From assembly GCF_947179515.1 (NCBI RefSeq), contig NC_067488.1, positions 28,758,539-28,822,538 of the forward strand: a DNA stretch of 64,000 bases. The letters are read 5' to 3'. This document shows positions 58,401 through 64,000 of the stretch, piece by piece. Position 1 is the first letter of the stretch. Each line of letters opens with the position of its first letter. This DNA is from Apodemus sylvaticus (Eukaryota > Chordata > Mammalia > Rodentia > Muridae). The translations under genes were made by a program, and so were the position numbers. The notes under the pieces are model-generated. The model was not told the DNA's origin and searched no databases. It saw only the letters and a program-made list of their open reading frames with translations.

Positions 58401-60119
58401 AAATAGCAAAATTTAGTGTAAAATCCATGTTCTAACTTGTAAAAATAAACTGTCTAGAGCAATGGATAAAGCTACCCCATGTTATTATGCTCTTGAAATG
58501 TATGCTTTTTAACCAAGAAAATACATTTTTAACTAAATTTTAATTAAAAGGTAAAACATTTTCCATTCAATATAACTCTAATGTTTTGGTGAGATTAAAA
58601 TTTCAGCTGAGCTATTGAAAACTTAGCACTCAAACTGAAATATGCTATTCATATAACTATATGCTATTCATCACACTGGTTCTTCAGTGAAGTATGAAAA
58701 TGTAAAATATTTTACTAATAATCTTTATATCTAATAGCCATAAAATTATGATATATGTATATACACGCACACAAGCACACAAATAAGTATACTATTAAAA
58801 CAAATATCATCTTTTCTAACAATTTTTATTGTGCATGTGACAAAATGTAGGATTCCATATGTGGCTTATATTTATTTGTATTTGACAGCACTACTGTAGA
58901 TGCTTTTTATTTCTGAGATAAAATACAAATCCCAAATTTTGCATATAATTAAAAAGAAGCAATACAGCTTCCTGATACTAGCTACAGATTCTTGCCAGTG
59001 TGTGGCCACAGTCTAAAGTTGCAGGGCCCCTTCAGACCCCTGTTGCTAGAGTAAGTGTGGGAAGTCAGTGACATTTTCCTTGTGACAGGTATAATCCAGA
59101 GAGAAAGCATTTGTGGGTGATTAGAGGACTTGGCTTGATGTGTCTGTTTAATCAGTCTTGAAAAGAATTTATTGCTTGCTTGCCTAAGAAGTGGTGGAAA
59201 TTATTGCTTTAGAGAGTCTTTCACTGTCAGGTGGTTTTTCAGAGTAGTGAGTATTCCTCAGGGCCACCCACATTATCTGTGTATATGCCAATGACTAGGG
59301 AGGCAGGAAGGACAGGAGGGGAAAAAAAACAACTTAAAAACTTCAGAGCTCAAAGGTGCCCATGACTTTGAAATGGTACTGAGTTAAAAGCTGAGTTGTC
59401 TGCTTTTTCACAGAAGCTCTGAGCACTCAAAGAGCCATGGGATGGCAGAGGAGGTTGCCTACAGAGTTGTGTGTGTGTGTGTGCATGTCTGTGTACATGT
59501 AATGTTTAACTAAATTTATCATTCCAAATGAAAGCTCACACCACATGCACATGGTAAATAAATACATTTCTTTATCCACCAAATCTTTGCCTAATACTTG
59601 ATCCATTCTGATGGATTAAATGTAGGCAAAAGAAAAAGAAATACGTTGCAAGTACCAGGTGTCTAGCCAGAGTGACTTGGTGTATTTCCTGAGATTCAAG
59701 AAGCTCTTCTGGGTGAAATTTGCTTCAGTTTCTTTGGGTTGAACTGACAGAAAATGGAAAGATCTTTTGTGTCCATACTGAATTACTCCATAATATGTTC
59801 AAATGGAAGTAGTATATAGAGTCCTGTCCACCTCCCAGAACAGAATGTACGAAAAAATCTTTTGAATAGTTCTGTGGTTTTTGGTAGAGTTTAATCTTCC
59901 ACATGGCAATGTTGACATCAGTTGAAATAGTTTCTGGCATTGGCTATGGGTGCTGGAATGTGTATGGGTAAAGATATGTTAGATTTAAATGAAAAAAGAA
60001 ACAGTGTCTACCCATGTTCTCTTCAGTTTCTTCACCTTTTGTAGATCTACTGGTCAAGTGCTTTCTATGTGATGGGGATCCAGAATCCATCATTATGTGC
60101 TCTGAGTGACAGACGCATA
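58401..60119. other. Unique stretch
   Basis: No gene recognised. A short (TG)n is at 59468-59483 and an A/C-rich patch at 58755-58790. Confidence 0.5.
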
Positions 60120-60300
60120 GTGTAGTACACGGTTTAAAAATACCTGGTTAAACCCTAGCATTATTGCTCTCTTACACAGACTTTGCACAAGTTGCATAGT
60201 CTCTCATGGACCACTTTCTTTGTCTATAAAATAGGAATCATAGTACCACTTTAACTTACTAAAATAAATAAACAAATTGACATATTTGAAGCGATATGTT
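60120..60300 (+). mobile_element. MIR SINE
   Basis: Ordered MIR features: ATACCTGGTTAAACCCTAGC, ACTTTGCACAAGTTGCATAG, CTTTGTCTATAAAATAGGAA and TCATAGTACCACTTTAACTT. Diverged, as expected of a pre-eutherian-radiation repeat. Confidence 0.75.
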
Positions 60301-60660
60301 AGTTACATTTATATTACTGCAATGAAATACTTAAAGCAGATAATTCCTTAAAACATTTAGTTGTATATCTAATATGCAAATGGAGAAATTCGCTATTGTG
60401 GCCTCTGGTGAGGGTGGCGCTTGGTGTCATGCCACGGTAGAAATATGTTTAAAAGCTGTAGGCATGTCTCAAGGGTAGCAGAAAGATTGGGCTCCCAAGA
60501 TCTTTAAGGGCAGGCTCCCAATGACATAATGACTCCTCATAAGCCCCACCTCCTAGAGCTTAGCTCTCTCCCTACATCCTCCTCCTGGGGACTAAGATTT
60601 AATGTGTAGCCCTTTGAGAGATACTCAACATCTTAACTTAAGCAGCCAGCACAATGCCTC
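60301..60660 (-). mobile_element. Possible MaLR-type LTR relic
   Basis: ATTACTGCAATGAAATACTT, CATAAGCCCCACCTCCTAGA and GGGGACTAAGATTTAATGTG recall, in order, blocks of old mammalian MaLR LTRs in reverse orientation. No boundaries or target-site duplication found. Confidence 0.4.
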
Positions 60661-61514
60661 ACTGGATAACCTCAAGAAAATAATCATTATTACAATTTTT
60701 CTTTATGCTCCTTTTATTTATTGTGTCAGTCCAGAGTTCTTGGGAAATAAAATAGCACTTAGTAAAGATATTTAGCTGACTTCATATACTTGCCTAATTT
60801 CTCAATGGGCTCATGTGGACATATTTTCCTCCCTTGCTTACAAATAGCTTCATACTCAAACAGAGTTAAATCATTCATTTTCCACCTTCAGAATCGGTAG
60901 CATTGACTTGAATAGCAGGGCTGTCCCTGGGAGCTTTCCCTGGCAATTTTAGTACCAAATCTTTATTTAAAGAAGAATAAAAGAAGCCTTCTGTGAGACT
61001 ATCTGACTTCATTTGAGGTAATTGCTTTACTCACTTGCAACCATTTTCATTATCCTAAAACTCTTCCTCAGACACATCTTTCTGCCTTCACATCCTATTA
61101 GCAGAAAAGCCTGTTTGCTTACTTTGAGAAGAGGGGAGGTGGATGGAGAAAAGAGTGCACATTTATTACATTATGTGTATGTTGTGCTGTTTTTTGCTAA
61201 TTAAAATTTTAACATTTATTGCGAGGGGCTTAAGAGGCCCAACACTTCCAGAAAGAACCATTGATTGTTACCATTTTCTGGGGAAGTGGCTGCCATTTTC
61301 TTCAATAGTATAGCTGCCTCCCTAACTTCGTATCCTACACTCATGCTAGCAACTCTAATCAAGCTACCTGAGCCACATAAGATATGAAAACAGGAGAACT
61401 ACTTGAAAAGAAGGGTTTTATCAGAACAGGGAGAGGGGAGGGATCGTGTAAACAACTGAAACTCATCATACACATGTATGAAATAGCCAATAAGTAATAC
61501 ATTTGAAAATGTAT
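60661..61514. other. Unique stretch
   Basis: Nothing coding. 61425-61500 (GGGAGGGATCGTGTAAACAA, ACACATGTATGAAATAGCCA) resembles an L1-type 3' end of an older family; unproven. Confidence 0.45.
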
Positions 61515-61645
61515 TACGGGGCGGCAGTGGCAGCAGAAGCTCATCCAGTGGGAGGGCCACCACCAGTGGAAGCAACGCGACAGGGTCCTGGCAGGCCCTG
61601 TGCCCGCTACCACTGACCATCGCTGGCCAATCGGGCTGCAAGCAG
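61515..61645. other. GC- and CpG-richer block
   Basis: GGGGCGGCAGTGGCAGCAGA, GGAAGCAACGCGACAGGGTC and ATCGCTGGCCAATCGGGCTG give several CpGs in 130 bp in an otherwise CpG-poor window. A CCAAT-type CCAATCGG is present. Promoter function is only a possibility. Confidence 0.45.
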
Positions 61646-61727
61646 TGGTGGATTTACAGTGCTTTTCACCACACTGAAGCCACATTAGAACTCTGTTTCC
61701 TGCTAGTCAGTTATGAGAGGCTCTCCG

Positions 61728-62132
61728 CCATCTTGGCTCTCAGATGCCAGAGAGATCTGACAGCCCAAGGTACGCAGACATAGCCCGAGGCCAACATTGC
61801 GGGGGTCTAAGCCCAACAGCTGTTGGCCTGCACCCAGGCCCTGGGCTGTTCAGTGGGCTATCTGTGTGCCAACCCAGCCAGGACATTGTTTACCCAGGAG
61901 ACTGTCCCGGCACTTGCAGGGGGCACGAGTGCCACCATTTTTTGCTACAGGAGGCCAGAGAGTTCTAGCAGGCAAAGCCAGCTAACAGTCATAGCCCGAG
62001 GCCAACATTGTGGGGGTCTAAGTGCGACAGGCTTTGGACTGCACTCAGGCCCTGGGCTGTCTGGTGGGCCGTCTGTGTTCCAACCTGGCCAGAAGGTTGT
62101 AAGCCTGGCAGACTGTCCCGGCACTTGTAAGG
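61728..62132 (+). repeat. Two-unit GC-rich tandem repeat (about 203-211 bp), L1-monomer-like
   Basis: Unit 1 61728-61930, unit 2 61931-62132. Shared blocks: GCCA(T/C)C, CATAGCCCGAGGCCAACATT, GGGGGTCTAAG, CAGGCCCTGGGCTGT, GACTGTCCCGGCACTTG. Unit 1 opens with CCGCCATCTTGG, a YY1-type core. The size and motif resemble murid L1 promoter monomers, but no L1 body follows. An LTR origin is the alternative. Confidence 0.75.
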
Positions 62133-62264
62133 CAGTTGCAAAACTTGATCATGCTTTAGCATGGGCCAATAGGTATCATTTAATAGTTTAGTCCCATGCT
62201 TGCATTTCTGACTCTGGGTTGGAGGTGGGGCCTTGGAATACATGATTCTAAGGCATTGTCAGGT
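62133..62264. other. Short unassigned segment
   Basis: Follows the tandem units. Nothing recognised. Confidence 0.4.
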
Positions 62265-62505
62265 AAGATTTGACAGTGCTCTGAGAACTTCTGCTCGGTG
62301 GTCTGGGTTCATGTCCTAACACTGCCAGATAATGACATGATAGAAATATAATAATGAAGTATTAAGCTGACATCATCATGTTCCCATCTTACAGCTGTGA
62401 AAACTGAGAGAAGATGAAATAGACCTCTCAAGGTCAAGGGCCCTTGATCAATGTACAGTCAAGCCCAGCAGGAAGGGTTTAGACTCTGGGTTTTCATTCT
62501 TGTGT
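62265..62505 (+). mobile_element. MIR-like relic
   Basis: GGTCTGGGTTCATGTCCTAA, then CCCATCTTACAGCTGTGAAA, CCTCTCAAGGTCAAGGGCCC and AGGAAGGGTTTAGACTCTGG follow the MIR-family order (TTTTACAGATGAGGAAAC, then AAGGTCACAC). Diverged. Confidence 0.55.
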
Positions 62506-64000
62506 TTGCGGCACTTCCCCCTATGGCTTAGACGGACTACTCTGACACTGCAAAGAAACATTACTGTGTTAGTGCAAACATTAATCTTTATTTGTATGTA
62601 GGGTGCACTGTGATTGATGCATATATAAACTTTCCTTTGAATGGGAGATTAGGTTGTAATGAGTCTAACTAAGCACCCCTATTTTGTCTATAGGAGCAGG
62701 ATGTTTGGCTTACTTAGTGTGTTGTCTGGAAGATACCCTCCTGTACTGATTCCAGGTAACAACACTGGACCCTTCTCTGTACCCTTAAAGCCATCTTTGT
62801 AATGTTTTTGTTTTTCTTACTAACCTTTTGCAGTGCAAGCTGAACTGGTAAACACTAAGATGGAGGCAGCACAGGGATGACGATAGCAGAGGGAGCAGAA
62901 AGGCAGGAGCAGCAAAGATAGCAGAAGGAGCAGAAAGGCAGGAGCAGCAACGGCTGAGCTGCCAACGTGACAAGGTGACTGCAGGACACTGAAGAGGTAA
63001 CATCAGACTGAGAGTGGCCAAAGGGCCGTATCAAGGAGAATGGAAGAAGTAGGCAGGGTGAAGAACTAGCACCGAAGAATGCTGTAAGAGAAGAGAAATT
63101 GCACGCTCTATGGAAAGTTCAAGACAACTGCTAAAACTTTAGGGACCATGGGTATCCCACACCTAGGCCTGAAAAGTTTTTCTAACTCAGGACAGACTCA
63201 TGACTCTAAGGCCTTCATAGAGCTATAATACTTTTAGAGCTAAAGGTCCTAAAACCCAAGGCATGCAAGAGAGTTACCATACTAGAGGCTGCCACTGGTT
63301 AATGTTTTTACCACTCGTGGTTGTCAATCTCTGAGAGAAAAAGGAGGAAGAGGTCAAGACTTGAAGAGCTTTTCCTTGCTTACCCAAGATTTCTAGCAAG
63401 TAAGACCAAAAGGATCCCAGCTGGTTGACTGGAAACCCAAAAATCTACCTAACTAAGGTAAAAAATAAGTAGGAAGGAGCTGACATGGGCTTGGCTTAAG
63501 ACTTGTTAAGATAAATGAATCAAAGTTCTTCAACTTTATCAAATGGGAACATGATTCAGAAAGGAGAAGGGAGAAGAAGGTAGACAAGGCTGACTGGTCA
63601 ATGAAATGTGTTCTACCGGCTCAAATACATATCACAGTTACGAAAAAATGATTTGGTACCATCTGGAGCTGGGGGACTGCCAGAAAGAATTGGAGAAAAC
63701 ACCAGCAGTGATTCCTTCAGTTCAAGCCATAATAATTTCCCACTCTGGACTGTAGCTCTGGGTTCAGGAAGATCATTTCCTGTCTGGAAGAGAACCAAAT
63801 AAACTACCCATAGTCAGCACATCCCACAGAAGACAAATGTCTCCCCCTGACACAGGCTTTTAGCTGGTAAATAGAGCTCACACGTCAACATCCATTGGTC
63901 ACCCTGTACTAAGTCTAGCTTCAGTACCACACATCACTGGAGCAGCAAGAGCTTCTAATACACTAGGGAAAGAATAAGGTTTCAAAAAACACTGCCTGCA
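62506..64000. other. Unique stretch to the window end
   Basis: No gene recognised. Contains a 35-bp tandem duplication (62882-62950) and a splice-acceptor-like site at 62818-62833. Overlapping opposite-strand frames at 63608-63802 show no domain. Confidence 0.5.
62882..62950 (+). repeat. 35-bp tandem duplication
   Basis: GATAGCAGAGGGAGCAGAAA at 62882 and GATAGCAGAAGGAGCAGAAA at 62917, both continuing GGCAGGAGCAGCAA. One difference. Confidence 0.93.

Noticed and set aside
61728..62132. CRISPR-like or satellite array
   Set aside because: Only two units of about 205 bp with no short-repeat/spacer pattern; the genome is mammalian.
61744..62191. 122-codon and shorter frames in the GC-rich tandem units
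   Set aside because: Three overlapping frames are open at once, as expected of a GC-rich repeat; no known domain.

Overview
This is mammalian, murid-rodent genomic DNA, most probably rat. The evidence is the mix of B1, B2/B3 and ID-type SINEs with LINE-1 copies whose 3' end reads GAAATGTAAATAAAAAAT (about 7929-7946, and in reverse at the left ends of the 44.5 kb and 54.9 kb L1s), a tail I associate with rat rather than mouse L1. I found no host protein-coding exon, tRNA, rRNA, CRISPR array or bacterial-style operon. Every longer open frame is a LINE-1 ORF2 remnant, a low-complexity tract read as protein, or chance. The window is best read as intergenic or intronic DNA made largely of transposon layers. 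Repeat family names come from memory of consensus sequences; no database was searched.

Layout. 0-8 kb: B1, an ID-like element, two old sense-strand L1 remnants (3.8-5.7 and 6.0-7.3 kb, the second split by a B1) and a young 5'-truncated L1 3' end (7.54-7.96 kb). 8-17.5 kb: mainly unique AT-rich sequence with microsatellites and a 167-bp inverted repeat pair (14.5/15.6 kb). 17.5-21.1 kb: B3, B1, an LTR-like piece with a 61-bp tandem duplication, and an L1 inserted antisense in another LTR-like repeat with a 10-bp target-site duplication. 22-28.7 kb: the most unusual part. It holds a CTTT tract, a 1-kb polypurine tract ending in about 33 GAA units, an L1 ORF2 fragment, then two 500-bp inverted arms about 99% identical around a 989-bp spacer, with CTAT arrays inside and beside them. 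28.7-44 kb: SINEs, several L1 3' UTRs, about 6.7 kb of largely unique DNA, an internally deleted L1 and a decayed endogenous retrovirus pol remnant. 44-50.3 kb: an old L1 that received a 4.56-kb antisense rat-type L1 with a perfect 14-bp target-site duplication; that L1 keeps ORF2 and two 5' promoter-like monomers but has no ORF1. Two B1s follow, one with a twenty-fold internal hexamer expansion. 51.5-58.4 kb: old L1s, a B2 inside another rodent repeat, and an L1 with a 5' inversion typical of twin priming. 58.4-64 kb: unique DNA, MIR and MaLR-like relics, a CpG-richer block and a two-unit GC-rich tandem repeat.

The elements do not form a cooperating gene system. What they record is retrotransposition history (truncation, nesting, twin priming, ORF1 loss, SINE-born microsatellites) and several non-B-DNA-prone tracts. 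The best candidates for something new are the near-perfect inverted duplication at 25.55-27.54 kb, the ORF1-less L1 with promoter monomers, and the adjacent kilobase polypurine tract.
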